From an uncultured Clostridia bacterium (lineage in GTDB: Bacteria; Bacillota; Clostridia; Christensenellales; UBA1242): 64,000 nucleotides of DNA. This document shows, in pieces, positions 17,639 through 27,041 of this stretch; the first letter of the stretch is position 1, and the number at the start of each line of letters is the position of its first letter. The stretch lies in contig CALVTJ010000003.1 in the NCBI GenBank assembly GCA_944362545.1, positions 1-64,000 on the forward strand, given 5' to 3'. Both the position numbers and the translations under genes were made by a program. The notes beneath the pieces are model-generated. The model was given only the letters and a program-made list of their open reading frames with translations. It made no database searches and was not told where the DNA came from.

Positions 17639-17830
17639 TTTTCCTCCTTACAAAAAAATGATATGCAAAAATGTGAAAATTGGTTTTTAAACCATTTTTA
17701 ACAATTGAGGATACCACTATGTGCAAGGAGACAGAAAGAAAATTCTCCGTTTAACCGGCAAAATGATTTGGAAATTTTGGCAAATTATATTATACTATAA
17801 AAGTTTAGTGAAGAGATTTAGGAGAAGTTT

Positions 17831-20428
17831 ATGGATAAGACTTACACACCGCAAAATTTTGAGCAAAAAATTTATCAAACTTGGATGGAAAACAAGTATT
17901 TTTCTTCAAAACCTAACAAAAACAAAAAGAAATTTAGCATCTGCATGCCACCACCAAACGTGACCGGAAAGGCACATGTTGGGCATGCGTTAAACAACGC
18001 AATTCAAGATGTTGTTGTGCGCTACAAGCGTATGCAGGGATTTGAAACATTGTGGATACCTGGCACAGACCATGCGGCGATTGCGACTGAAGCAAAAGTT
18101 GTGGCAGAACTTGAAAAGGAAGGAACAACAAAAGAAGCGCTTGGCAGAGAAAAATTTATTGAGCGCGGTTGGCAGTGGTATAAACTCTATGGTGGAACAA
18201 TTCAAGACCAACTCAAAATGATTGGCATTTCTTGTGATTGGGACAGATGTGCTTTCACTATGGATGAAAATTTGAACCGTGCGGTTAGACATGCTTTTGT
18301 GGAATATTACAAAAAAGGATACATTTACAAAGGCAAGAGAGTTATCAACTATTGCCCGCATTGCAAAAGTTCCATTTCGGACATTGAAAATGAATATAAA
18401 GAGCAAAACACACACCTTTGGCACATCCGCTATCCATTCGAAAACGGCAAGGGCGGAATTGTTGTGGCAACAACAAGACCGGAGACCATGTTTGGTGACA
18501 CGGCGATTGCTGTCAACCCAAAAGATAAGAGATACAAGGATGTCATCGGCAAAAATGTCATCCTGCCTATCGTAAACAGACCAATTCCAATTGTTGCAGA
18601 TGAATATTGCGAGATGGAATTTGGAACAGGTGCGGTAAAAATCACTCCAGCACATGACCCAAATGACTACGATTTGGGGTTAAGGCACAATTTGCCAATC
18701 ATCACTGTCATTGATGATGAAGGAAAACTCAATGAAAATGCTGGCAAGTTTGCAGGTATGGACAGAATTGAAGCAAGAAAACCGATTGAAGAAGAACTCA
18801 AACGCCTTGGCGTGCTTGTCAGGGTTGAAAACTACAAAAACAAGGTGGGATGTTGTTGCCGTTGCGGAAGCATGACCGAACCGAAAGTTTCAGAACAGTG
18901 GTGGGTTAAAATGAAAGAACTTGCCAAACCTGCCATTGAAGCAGTCAGAGAAGGAAGTTTGAAGTTTATCCCAAAAATGTATGAAAAACAATATTTGAAC
19001 TGGCTTAACAACATACAGGACTGGTGTATCTCGCGTCAACTTTGGTTGGGACACAGAATTCCTGTTTTCACTTGCCAAGATTGTGGGTGGACCGATGCCT
19101 GCGAAAAGGATGTCGATGTCTGTCCAAAGTGCGGGAGCAAAAATGTCACGCAAGACCCAGATGTTCTGGACACTTGGTTCAGTTCGGCACTCTGGCCATT
19201 TTCCACACTTGGCTGGCCGAAAAAGACAGCGGATTTGAAATATTATTATCCAACTGATGTGTTGATAACTGCTTATGATATTATAACTTTCTGGGTTGTT
19301 AGAATGGTGTTTAGTGGACTATTCTTCACAAAACAACTGCCTTTCAAAGAAGTGGTCATAAACGGAATTGTGCGCGATATTCAAGGGCGCAAAATGTCCA
19401 AAAACCTTGGAAATGGTATTGACCCGATTGATGTTATCAACGAATATGGTGCAGACAGTTTGCGTTTGTCACTTATAAGTGGCACTTCCATGGGCATGGA
19501 TATTGGATATAGCACTGACAAGGCAAAAGAGAGCAAAATTTTCATAAACAAACTCTACAATGCCAGCAAGTTTGTTATTGCAAACACCGAAAAGATGAAG
19601 GTTAAATCACTTACAGAGTTCAAATTTGATGAAAAAGATAAGTGGATTTTGACAAAACTTCAAAATTTGATAAAATCTACAATCAAAAATTTGGACAAGT
19701 ATGCTCTTGGTGTGGCTTCGGCGAATTTGATTGATTTCACTGTTGGAACATTCTGCGATTGGTATGTTGAAGTGAGCAAACTTGACCTTTACGGACAGGA
19801 TGCAGAAAAAAAAGCAAAGACACAAAATATTTTGCTTTATGTTTTGACAACGCTTCTCAAACTCTTCCATCCATTCATTCCGTTTGTGACAGAAGAGATT
19901 TATCAAAATTTGCCAAAACATGACAAAACAATCATGCGCTCAAAATTCCCTGAATACGATAAGAAACTTGCTTTCAAAGATTTAAAGTTTGAAAACATCA
20001 TAAACATCATCAAGTCAATAAGAACAACACGCAGTCAATACAAGATACCTGACAACAAAAAAATTGCCATTTTCATTTTACCAAACAAACTGACAAAACT
20101 CATCAAAGACAATTTGGCAGTCATTGGAAAACTTGCGGGTGGCAGTCAAGTTCAGATGGTCAAGACTGCACCAAAAGAAAAGTGTGCAGAAATTGTGACA
20201 TCAACTTGCACAATCTTTTTGCCAATGGGCGACTTAGTGGATGAAAAGCAAGAACACGAAAGATTGGAAAAGAAGATTGCCGACCTCAAATTTGAGATTG
20301 CCAGAAGTGAAAAGATGTTGTCAAATGTAGGTTTTGTTTCAAAAGCACCAGCAAAACTGATTGAAGCAGAAAAAGAAAAACTTGCAAAAAACAAAGAGTT
20401 CCTTTCACAAATTTTGCAAAATAAATAG
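17831..20428 (+). CDS. valS: Valyl-tRNA synthetase
   Basis: This class I aminoacyl-tRNA synthetase charges tRNA-Val. In its 865 residues the HIGH motif is HVGH at 49-52 (after PPPNVTGKA). The editing domain has the TTRPETMFGDTAIAV signature, zinc-ribbon-type cysteine pairs lie near 345 and 420, and the KMSKS motif reads KMSKN in GRKMSKNLGNGIDP. The C-terminal coiled coil used by ValRS is present (EHERLEKKIADLKFE). The start has Shine-Dalgarno ttaggagaag. Unlike ileS in this window, it has no T-box leader: the upstream gap is only about 190 bp, with a -10-like TATACT about 25 nt before the Shine-Dalgarno. Confidence 0.97.
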   Translation: MDKTYTPQNFEQKIYQTWMENKYFSSKPNKNKKKFSICMPPPNVTGKAHVGHALNNAIQDVVVRYKRMQGFETLWIPGTDHAAIATEAKVVAELEKEGTTKEALGREKFIERGWQWYKLYGGTIQDQLKMIGISCDWDRCAFTMDENLNRAVRHAFVEYYKKGYIYKGKRVINYCPHCKSSISDIENEYKEQNTHLWHIRYPFENGKGGIVVATTRPETMFGDTAIAVNPKDKRYKDVIGKNVILPIVNRPIPIVADEYCEMEFGTGAVKITPAHDPNDYDLGLRHNLPIITVIDDEGKLNENAGKFAGMDRIEARKPIEEELKRLGVLVRVENYKNKVGCCCRCGSMTEPKVSEQWWVKMKELAKPAIEAVREGSLKFIPKMYEKQYLNWLNNIQDWCISRQLWLGHRIPVFTCQDCGWTDACEKDVDVCPKCGSKNVTQDPDVLDTWFSSALWPFSTLGWPKKTADLKYYYPTDVLITAYDIITFWVVRMVFSGLFFTKQLPFKEVVINGIVRDIQGRKMSKNLGNGIDPIDVINEYGADSLRLSLISGTSMGMDIGYSTDKAKESKIFINKLYNASKFVIANTEKMKVKSLTEFKFDEKDKWILTKLQNLIKSTIKNLDKYALGVASANLIDFTVGTFCDWYVEVSKLDLYGQDAEKKAKTQNILLYVLTTLLKLFHPFIPFVTEEIYQNLPKHDKTIMRSKFPEYDKKLAFKDLKFENIINIIKSIRTTRSQYKIPDNKKIAIFILPNKLTKLIKDNLAVIGKLAGGSQVQMVKTAPKEKCAEIVTSTCTIFLPMGDLVDEKQEHERLEKKIADLKFEIARSEKMLSNVGFVSKAPAKLIEAEKEKLAKNKEFLSQILQNK

Positions 20429-20430
20429 TG

Positions 20431-20462
20431 AAAAAACATAGGCAAATTGTCTATGTTTTTTG
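20431..20462 (+). terminator. valS terminator
   Basis: AAAAAACATAG / CTATGTTTTTT stem with a 9-nt loop right after the valS stop. Confidence 0.85.
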
Positions 20463-20561
20463 TTGTAATTTGTAAATAGCAATGGCATTATAAAGCGTTT
20501 TTGAAACACATAATGTTAATCGAGTATAGGCTCAATTTATACAAAATTTACCAATTAAAGT

Positions 20562-20605
20562 CACGACCAACTCGCCAACAAAGTGCGAGTTGCGTTTGGT
20601 CGTGA
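20562..20605. other. Imperfect 40-nt hairpin of unknown role
   Basis: CACGACCAA...CTCGC pairs with GCGAGT...TTGGTCGTG. No T-run follows on either strand in the right place, so it does not read as a terminator. It lies between the valS terminator and the tRNA-Leu terminator. Confidence 0.3.
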
Positions 20606-20677
20606 AAAAAAAGAAAGCAAGGCTAAAATCGAACATTTTGCCATGTGTGGCAAAATTGAGTTAAAAGCCCTGCTTTC
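20605..20677 (-). terminator. Terminator of tRNA-Leu (minus strand)
   Basis: Read on the minus strand, GAAAGCAGGGCT pairs with AGCCTTGCTTTC and is followed by eight or nine T residues. The long loop holds an inner hairpin (ATTTTGCCA / TGGCAAAAT). Confidence 0.7.
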
Positions 20678-20684
20678 ATTTTTT

Positions 20685-20766
20685 TGGTGCGGATGGAGAG
20701 GGTCGAACTCTCACGGTTTCCCACTTGCCCCTTAAACAAGCGCGTCTGCCATTCCGCCACATCCGC
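20685..20766 (-). tRNA. tRNA-Leu (anticodon AAG)
   Basis: Acceptor GCGGATG/CATCCGC, discriminator A and an encoded CCA are present, with T arm GAGAG-TTCGACC-CTCTC and a class II variable arm of about 11 nt. The anticodon stem CTTGT/GCAAG encloses the 7-nt loop TTAAGGG, giving anticodon AAG with G37, which suits leucine CUN codons. A UAA reading would require a broken stem and would leave G instead of A at position 37. A34 would be a target for TadA (inosine), and tadA is in this window. Confidence 0.85.
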
Positions 20767-20791
20767 ATAACTTTTTAAAGTCAACATGCAT

Positions 20792-20820
20792 ATTATATAT
20801 GAAAAATTTTTCATTGTCAA
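20792..20820 (-). promoter_or_regulatory. tRNA-Leu promoter (minus strand)
   Basis: Consensus on the minus strand: TTGACA (20820-20815), 17-nt spacer, TATAAT (20797-20792), 25 nt before the mature tRNA. Confidence 0.85.
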
Positions 20821-20889
20821 CATTTTTGCCAACTTTTTTCAAATATCAAAACATTTTCTCGACTAATAGAATGATAACAAGGAGAATGT

Positions 20890-21336
20890 ATGGATATTGA
20901 AATTGTTGAAGCAAGACAAAGTGACAAAGATTTTGTCATTTTGGCCAATCATGAAATTGATGATGTGTCATCTATTAAAGTTTCTAAACTTAAACAAAAC
21001 ATCGACAAAGATATCTTTGAAAATCACAAGGCGGTGTGTTTGATTGCCAAGGTTGATGGCACAAATGTCGGGATGGTGTTGTTTTCAAAGGTCTATTGGG
21101 CGGACAGAGGCGAAGGCATTTATGTTTCACAAGGATATGTTGATAAAAATTTTCGAAAATGCGGAATTTTTAAGAGTTTGCTCTCTTCGGCACTTAATTA
21201 TTATCCACAGACCAAATTTATGACCTGTCTTGTGGCACGCAAAAATCAAAACATGGTTGATTGTATGCACAAAATGTGTTTTGAAGATGAAGATATGATT
21301 TCCTATGCCAAAAACAAAGCAGATTTCAATTTTTAG
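20890..21336 (+). CDS. GNAT-family N-acetyltransferase
   Basis: The 148-residue protein has the GNAT fold. A beta4-like strand GIYVSQGYVDKNFRKCGIFKSLLS includes the acetyl-CoA loop region (FRKCGI, a variant of RxxGxG/A), followed by a beta5/alpha4 segment LVARKNQNMVDCMHKMCFE. Substrate unknown. The start has aaggagaatgt. It is transcribed divergently from tRNA-Leu. Confidence 0.75.
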   Translation: MDIEIVEARQSDKDFVILANHEIDDVSSIKVSKLKQNIDKDIFENHKAVCLIAKVDGTNVGMVLFSKVYWADRGEGIYVSQGYVDKNFRKCGIFKSLLSSALNYYPQTKFMTCLVARKNQNMVDCMHKMCFEDEDMISYAKNKADFNF

Positions 21337-21415
21337 ACCTGTATAACAATTCTTTTTCGAGAATTTTGTAAGATTTTATATATATTCTATTCTTTAATAA
21401 ATGTTTTTCATATTG

Positions 21416-21444
21416 TTGATTTTTTCGCGTTTGAGTGATATACT
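21416..21444 (+). promoter_or_regulatory. Leaderless promoter of the S8 protease gene
   Basis: TTGATT 21416-21421, 17-nt spacer, TATACT 21439-21444; the ATG starts 6 nt later at 21451, with no Shine-Dalgarno. Confidence 0.65.
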
Positions 21445-21450
21445 ATAAAC

Positions 21451-24400
21451 ATGGTGAAAATCAATTTCAAAAGAAAAAAGAAATCGGTTTTGTTGGTGGC
21501 ATTTGCCATTATGTTTTGTCTGTTGTCGGCTTTGTGTTTTCCGGTTGATTTTGCTAGTGCTGAAAGTCAAAATGATGATTATTATGCTTTTGACAGGGCG
21601 CTTTCACAAATGTATGCAAAGTATGGCAATTTGAATGATATGCAAACCTTTGATTTGAGCGATGAAGACTATAAGGTGGAAGACAACGAAGTGCTTTTGA
21701 GTGCTGACATTGTCGAAACATCGGGGCTTGTTGTTGATAATAATGAAGAATTTTATGCTCTTGACACTCTTAAAACTGCAAATTCATTTTCGTTATTAGT
21801 TGATGAACAGTCGGTGGAACTTGAAACTTATGCACCATCAAATAGGCTTATTGTGATAAGTGATGAAAATTTGTCTAGTTATGGCGCAGTGGCCGTAGCA
21901 GAATATCAGAATTACCATTTCTTTCAATATACAAGTGAAGAGAATGCTGACAAGGCATTTGAATATTATAGCAATCTGAAAGATGTTGATAGCGTTTTTT
22001 ATGACACCATTATTTACTCGGATGATGTGAGCGAAAATTCTTGGTTTGACATCAGTTCGACCTCAAGTCGTGATTATAACTCTTGGGGTGATGTATGGAT
22101 GGGCTGGGCAGATTACACAAACACTATGCTAGAGATGTATGATGAAGAAGATTTACCGGAAGTTATTGTCGCAGTCTTTGACAGCGGAATTTATGCCGGG
22201 CATAATCTTTTCAGAAACAGGATTGTCACAGAATATGCAACAAGTTTTATAACAGAGGAATCATCAGTTGATTATGAGTATGAGGACCTGAATGGACACG
22301 GCACGCATGTGAGTGGAACGATTGCCGAAGCAACTCTTTCAAATGTCAAGATTTTGCCAATCAAAATTTTGGATGAAACAGGACATGGAGAACTTGGTTA
22401 TATCATACAAGGTCTTGCTTATGTAGCCAACATTATGCAGGAGAATCCTGACTTAAACATCAAAGCAATCAACATGAGTGTCGGTGTGACAAATGGTTCT
22501 TCTGGGGAACCAGAGCTGGATATGGCAATTGAAAATATCAAAGGCGAAGGCGTGGCTTCTGTTGTGTCGGCAGGAAACGGTGACAGAAAAACTCAAATTC
22601 GAATTGATGCCTCAAATGCCTGCCCAGCAAATGTTGAAGAGGCAATTACTGTGACCGCACTGCGCAGAAATATCTCTTTCCCAAGCGGATACACATTGAG
22701 TTATGACACCTATAGCAATTATGGCGAATGTATTGATTTTTGTGCGCCAGGCTCAAGCATAACAAGTGCAGGGCTTGGATATCCATCCAGCACTTCTGTT
22801 AGGAGTGGAACATCCATGGCGGCACCACATGTGACTGCGTGTGTGGCACTGTTATATTCGAATCCACAGTTTAAAAATTATTCTGTTGACCAAATTTATT
22901 CCTTGCTCAAAGAACATGCTGTGGATTTGGGGGAGAAAGGCTTTGACATTGACTATGGTTGGGGGATGGTTTATATTGGCGACATAGGTTTGACAACAGA
23001 AGGTAGCGTGCTTTTCAGTGAACAGAACAAAATTCACACTTCTGCTTTTCAACTCACTCTCTCTTATGATTATTCTGGCGAAGATGGAGAAGTGGTAAGA
23101 ATTTATTATTCAACCGATCCTTATGCTGATTCTGTTGATTCTCAAAGCACTCTTTACACAGGTTCACTTTCCATTACAGAGACCACAAAAGTGACAGCAG
23201 TTGCTTATGTATATGATGCCAATGGTGTCATGTTGCAGAGAAGTGCAATCTCAACTTTGACATATTATTTTGACAATGAAGATGTTTTGAGCAATTATGA
23301 TTATTACACATATGGTTTAGGGGTAATTATTACACAGTATAATGGCAAGGACTTGACCACCTTGAATGTTCCACAACAAATTGGATTATACACAGTTATC
23401 GGCATTGACTCAAACGCTTTTGCAAATTCGACCTTGGAAGTTGTAAACTTGCCAAGTTCTCTTCAAGAAATCAATTCATCCGCTTTCTATGGTGTGACAA
23501 CATTGAAGGAAGTGCATTGCACAAGTGGCAATTTGACAATTGGACAAGAAGCATTCAGAGGTTGCACAAATCTTTGTGATTTTGATGTTTTGGGTGTGTC
23601 ATCTGTTGGAGTTCGCGCATTTGCTGATTGTTCAAGTTTGACTTCAATAAACCTTCCGTATGTGACAAACGTAGATGAAAATGCTTTTGCAAGGTCGGCT
23701 TTGCAAACACTTTTTGTTGGACAAGGATTGGACAGTTTTGCAAGACAGGTTGACTGTCAAATTACACACATTTATGGTTATGATGGCGAAGCCCAGACAT
23801 ATGCGACATCCAACAACATTGAATTTACAAACTTGACTTTGTCAATAACCAAAAACTTTGGACAGAGAATTATCATCAGTGAAAATTCTTCCACAACTTT
23901 GCAATTGAGTTTCAAAGGCTATGGGGTTTCATACAACACATCTTTCACAGGAAGTTATCAAAATATTGCGGTCTCGCAGGAAGCAATCTCTCAATTTGAG
24001 GGCAATCTTAATATCACTCTTTCAAATTTGACCACGGGAAGATATACTTTGTCTGTGACACTTACTGATGCGTTTTCAAATTCTTTAAAATCAACCACTA
24101 TATCAATTGAAGTTGTAGCCCAAGATGCAGATGTTTACGCGGTAAACTTCGCAGAAGGTCATTTTGATGTGTATGTTGATGGAAATAAGATACAAGCAGG
24201 CGACAGATTTTTTGCGGGATATCAATATGAAATCCAAATTATGCCAGAGAGTGGTTATTTGCTTCAATCAATAGTGATAAACAGTCAAAATTTTGCTGTA
24301 AATCAAGAAATTTATCTTGTTATTGACAATGATGTGACAATAATTGTGGAAACTATGCAAGAAGATATGCTTTCTGTCACATTCAACACTTCTGGTCATG

Positions 24401-24957
24401 GAGATGTCGTTATTGAAAATAACACAGTGACAAGCGCAGAAATCTCTCGAAATGAGAATTTGGCATTTTCAATAAGTCCGGATGAAGGCTACAAAATTTT
24501 GCGTGTCGAGGCAAATGGACAACTTTTGGCAGCCGATGACAATGGTGTTTATCATGTTGAAAATATCACGACAAATGTTGTGATTGATATAATTTTTGAG
24601 CAAGCATATTACAGCATGACAATCTCTTATGGTAAGGGGGGAAGTGTTTCAAGCACGGGTGGCTCAGTGGATAGCGTTGCACATGGAAGTAGCAGAACAT
24701 TTTTCATCTCTCCAACCGATGGATATGAAGTTGACTTTGTTTCGGTAAACGGACGAGAAGTCGCAGTCAATGGCAATCGATTTACCATTGACAATATCAG
24801 TGACAACTGTGACATTGTGGTATCTTTTAGAGAGGCGACTTCATCATCACAAAATTCCACAGTTTTGGCATACTTCTTGATTTTGCTTGGTATCTTTGTG
24901 GTATTTATTGTGGCAAGAGTTGTGCTTTATTATGTTAGAAAAGAAAAGAACAAATAA
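21451..24957 (+). CDS. Membrane-anchored subtilisin-like (S8) serine protease with leucine-rich repeats
   Basis: The 1168-residue exported protein has a signal peptide (about 1-38, ending FASAES), a pro-region, and an S8 catalytic domain with D244 (VAVFDSG), H283 (NGHGTHVSG), oxyanion Asn in SAGNGD, and S454 (SGTSMAAPHV). A chitobiase-C-like beta domain follows (about 530-620), then BspA-type leucine-rich repeats (about 650-760, e.g. SNAFANSTLEVVNLPSSL). Two or three repeats of the FNTSGHGDV type come next, and finally a membrane helix (about 1137-1160) with a basic tail. The triad is intact, so it should be an active cell-surface protease. Its mRNA is predicted leaderless, which is unusual for a long secreted protein. 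Confidence 0.9.
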   Translation: MVKINFKRKKKSVLLVAFAIMFCLLSALCFPVDFASAESQNDDYYAFDRALSQMYAKYGNLNDMQTFDLSDEDYKVEDNEVLLSADIVETSGLVVDNNEEFYALDTLKTANSFSLLVDEQSVELETYAPSNRLIVISDENLSSYGAVAVAEYQNYHFFQYTSEENADKAFEYYSNLKDVDSVFYDTIIYSDDVSENSWFDISSTSSRDYNSWGDVWMGWADYTNTMLEMYDEEDLPEVIVAVFDSGIYAGHNLFRNRIVTEYATSFITEESSVDYEYEDLNGHGTHVSGTIAEATLSNVKILPIKILDETGHGELGYIIQGLAYVANIMQENPDLNIKAINMSVGVTNGSSGEPELDMAIENIKGEGVASVVSAGNGDRKTQIRIDASNACPANVEEAITVTALRRNISFPSGYTLSYDTYSNYGECIDFCAPGSSITSAGLGYPSSTSVRSGTSMAAPHVTACVALLYSNPQFKNYSVDQIYSLLKEHAVDLGEKGFDIDYGWGMVYIGDIGLTTEGSVLFSEQNKIHTSAFQLTLSYDYSGEDGEVVRIYYSTDPYADSVDSQSTLYTGSLSITETTKVTAVAYVYDANGVMLQRSAISTLTYYFDNEDVLSNYDYYTYGLGVIITQYNGKDLTTLNVPQQIGLYTVIGIDSNAFANSTLEVVNLPSSLQEINSSAFYGVTTLKEVHCTSGNLTIGQEAFRGCTNLCDFDVLGVSSVGVRAFADCSSLTSINLPYVTNVDENAFARSALQTLFVGQGLDSFARQVDCQITHIYGYDGEAQTYATSNNIEFTNLTLSITKNFGQRIIISENSSTTLQLSFKGYGVSYNTSFTGSYQNIAVSQEAISQFEGNLNITLSNLTTGRYTLSVTLTDAFSNSLKSTTISIEVVAQDADVYAVNFAEGHFDVYVDGNKIQAGDRFFAGYQYEIQIMPESGYLLQSIVINSQNFAVNQEIYLVIDNDVTIIVETMQEDMLSVTFNTSGHGDVVIENNTVTSAEISRNENLAFSISPDEGYKILRVEANGQLLAADDNGVYHVENITTNVVIDIIFEQAYYSMTISYGKGGSVSSTGGSVDSVAHGSSRTFFISPTDGYEVDFVSVNGREVAVNGNRFTIDNISDNCDIVVSFREATSSSQNSTVLAYFLILLGIFVVFIVARVVLYYVRKEKNK

Positions 24958-25076
24958 TCGCAAATTTAATTGATATATTTTAAAAATTTTATAAACATGT
25001 GTTATAAAGTTGAGTTTTCTTTTGATTGTATGATATAATTAAACTGTAAAACATATCAAATAATAGGAGGTTTGTT

Positions 25077-25655
25077 ATGCCAACATGGGGATGGATACTG
25101 ATTGGTATCGCAGCGGCGCTGGTTTTGCTTGCAGTGATCATCATAGTTTGGGTCATTTCTGTTTATAACTCACTCATAAAACTGCGCAATAATGCGGATG
25201 AAGGCTACTCGACCATGGATGTTTACATGAAGAAGAGATATGACCTGATTCCAAATCTTGTTGAAACTGTAAAAGGTTATGCAACACACGAAGAGAAGAC
25301 ACTTGAAGGAGTTATGCAGGCGAGATATGCTTGTATGTCTGCAAACGATCCAGAAGAGAGAGTAAAGAGCGAAAACATGCTTGCAGGCACTCTTAAAAGT
25401 TTGTTTGCTGTGACAGAAAATTATCCAGAATTGAAAGCAAATCAAAACTTTATTGACTTGCAAAACAGTTTGAAAACTCTTGAAGAAGAAATTGCAAATG
25501 CAAGAAAATATTACAATGGTTGTGTCAAGATTTTGAATAACAAAATTGAAATGTTTCCTTCAAATCTTGTTGCAAGACATTATAAGTTTGAAAAGAAAGT
25601 TTTGTTTGAAATAACAAATCAAGAAGAAAAAACTGCGCCAAAAGTTAAGTTTTAA
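25077..25655 (+). CDS. lemA: LemA family protein
   Basis: The 192-residue protein has one N-terminal membrane helix (about 5-30, IGIAAALVLLAVIIIVWVI) followed by the helical-bundle LemA domain. It carries the typical YNSLIKLRN, KKRYDLIPNLVETVKGYA and ANQNFIDLQN segments. The exact role is unknown; the family is often found beside DUF2207 membrane proteins, as here (12-bp gap, clearly one operon). The start has taggaggt. Confidence 0.93.
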   Translation: MPTWGWILIGIAAALVLLAVIIIVWVISVYNSLIKLRNNADEGYSTMDVYMKKRYDLIPNLVETVKGYATHEEKTLEGVMQARYACMSANDPEERVKSENMLAGTLKSLFAVTENYPELKANQNFIDLQNSLKTLEEEIANARKYYNGCVKILNNKIEMFPSNLVARHYKFEKKVLFEITNQEEKTAPKVKF

Positions 25656-25667
25656 ACGGAGTTTTTC

Positions 25668-26939
25668 ATGAAAAATGCGGTGCTTAAATTTTTCTTTGCA
25701 CTTGTTATCATTGGTAATATTGCTTTTTTTGGTTTTATTTCGGATGTGATAGGCAGTGTCTATAGTCTTTTGATGTCTCTTTTGGACTTTGATTTGATGG
25801 CAATTATTTTTGCTGTGCTTACTGTTGGGCTTTTAGTAGCATTTTTGGTCTATTTTGTTCAACATAAAGAAAAAGGTGAAATTGTTGCAACAGTTGAATT
25901 TGAAAGCCCAGATAACATGACACCGGCAGAAGTTGGTTTTTTGATTGATGGCATTGTGGATGGTGAGGATATTTCGGCATTGCTGGTTTATTGGGCAGGG
26001 AAGAAGTATGTTGAAATTGTCGGAAACAAAAAAAATCAAAAATTGATAAAACTTGTTGACAATTTGCCGGATGAAGCTCGAAACTACGAAAAATTGTTAT
26101 ATGCAAAGATTTTCGCCGATGAAAAAGAAGTATTAGTCAAAGATGTGACAAAGAAATTGAGCGGAGACCAGACTGTTCAGAAGGCTGCCAAAGAGATTGA
26201 AGATAATGTCGGGAAAAAGTGTTTCAATTCAAAAACCATTTCGCATAGACAATTTTTTGTCTGCTTAATTGCTGTGATTTTTTATTTAGCTTTGTCATAC
26301 TTTGGGTATTTCCTATATCCAATCTTTCAAATTATTGCCACAATTTTCACTGCATTGTTTATTGGCTGTGCCGATTGGGTGTTGAATTATTATGATTACA
26401 GACACAAGAACAATGCTTTTAAAGGAAGATTAGTTTCTTTTATTTGCTTTTTGATTTTGATGGGTGTGATAGGTGCAGGTTGTTTTATAGTCTTTATGTT
26501 TTTTGCATTATATTTGGAAGCATTTGTCATGCTCGGAATTGCAATTGTTATGCTCTTTTTGGTTTTGTTGTCTAGAAAAATTGAAATTTATTCAAAGGAA
26601 GGGCAAGAAAAACTTGGCAAAATTATTGGGTTTAAAAATTTTATTGACACTGCAGAGGCAGACAGAATTAAAGCGTTAGTAGAAAAAAATCCAAATTTTT
26701 ATTATGATGTTTTGCCGTATGCTTATGTTTTGGGCGTGAGTGACAAATGGATAAAAAATTTGGATATTGTAAAAGATTATTGTCCAAATGTTGTTGACAA
26801 GAAAATGATATCTGGTATTGTTGTGTGGTCAATTTTGCTTGCGACAACAAGTGTTGGTTTACTCCAAATTGTAAGCATCGCTCAAGGTGCAGCCAAATCT
26901 TTGTTTGGTCGGAAGAAAAAGAAAACTAACAAAAGTTGA
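25668..26939 (+). CDS. DUF2207-like integral membrane protein
   Basis: The 423-residue membrane protein has N-terminal hydrophobic helices (about 7-30 and 42-65). A soluble segment follows with EIVATVEFESPDNMTPAEVGFLIDG..., which is the C-terminal half of DUF2207 proteins, then two pairs of helices (about 195-300) and a last helix near 385. The long extracellular N-terminal half of full DUF2207 proteins is missing, so this is a short version. It follows lemA by 12 bp, and this pairing supports the call. The start has acggagttttt. Confidence 0.7.
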   Translation: MKNAVLKFFFALVIIGNIAFFGFISDVIGSVYSLLMSLLDFDLMAIIFAVLTVGLLVAFLVYFVQHKEKGEIVATVEFESPDNMTPAEVGFLIDGIVDGEDISALLVYWAGKKYVEIVGNKKNQKLIKLVDNLPDEARNYEKLLYAKIFADEKEVLVKDVTKKLSGDQTVQKAAKEIEDNVGKKCFNSKTISHRQFFVCLIAVIFYLALSYFGYFLYPIFQIIATIFTALFIGCADWVLNYYDYRHKNNAFKGRLVSFICFLILMGVIGAGCFIVFMFFALYLEAFVMLGIAIVMLFLVLLSRKIEIYSKEGQEKLGKIIGFKNFIDTAEADRIKALVEKNPNFYYDVLPYAYVLGVSDKWIKNLDIVKDYCPNVVDKKMISGIVVWSILLATTSVGLLQIVSIAQGAAKSLFGRKKKKTNKS

Positions 26940-26965
26940 AAATAAACACATAAGGAGATAAATAT

Positions 26966-26999
26966 AAAAAATAGTGGAAAATTTGCCCACTATTTTTTT
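26966..26999. terminator. Bidirectional terminator
   Basis: AAAAATAGTGG / CCACTATTTTTTT between the convergent DUF2207 and lipoprotein genes. Confidence 0.85.
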
Positions 27000-27041
27000 A
27001 ATAACTTCATAATTCTAAAAAATCTTGTTTAATTGTTGCAT

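Noticed and set aside
20562-20605. Hairpin as a second valS terminator
   Set aside because: On the plus strand it is followed by A residues, not T, and the minus strand has no T-run at its end either.
20728-20736. Reading the tRNA-Leu anticodon as TAA
   Set aside because: It breaks the 5-bp anticodon stem and leaves G at position 37, whereas Leu(UAA) tRNAs have A37. AAG gives a proper stem and 7-nt loop.
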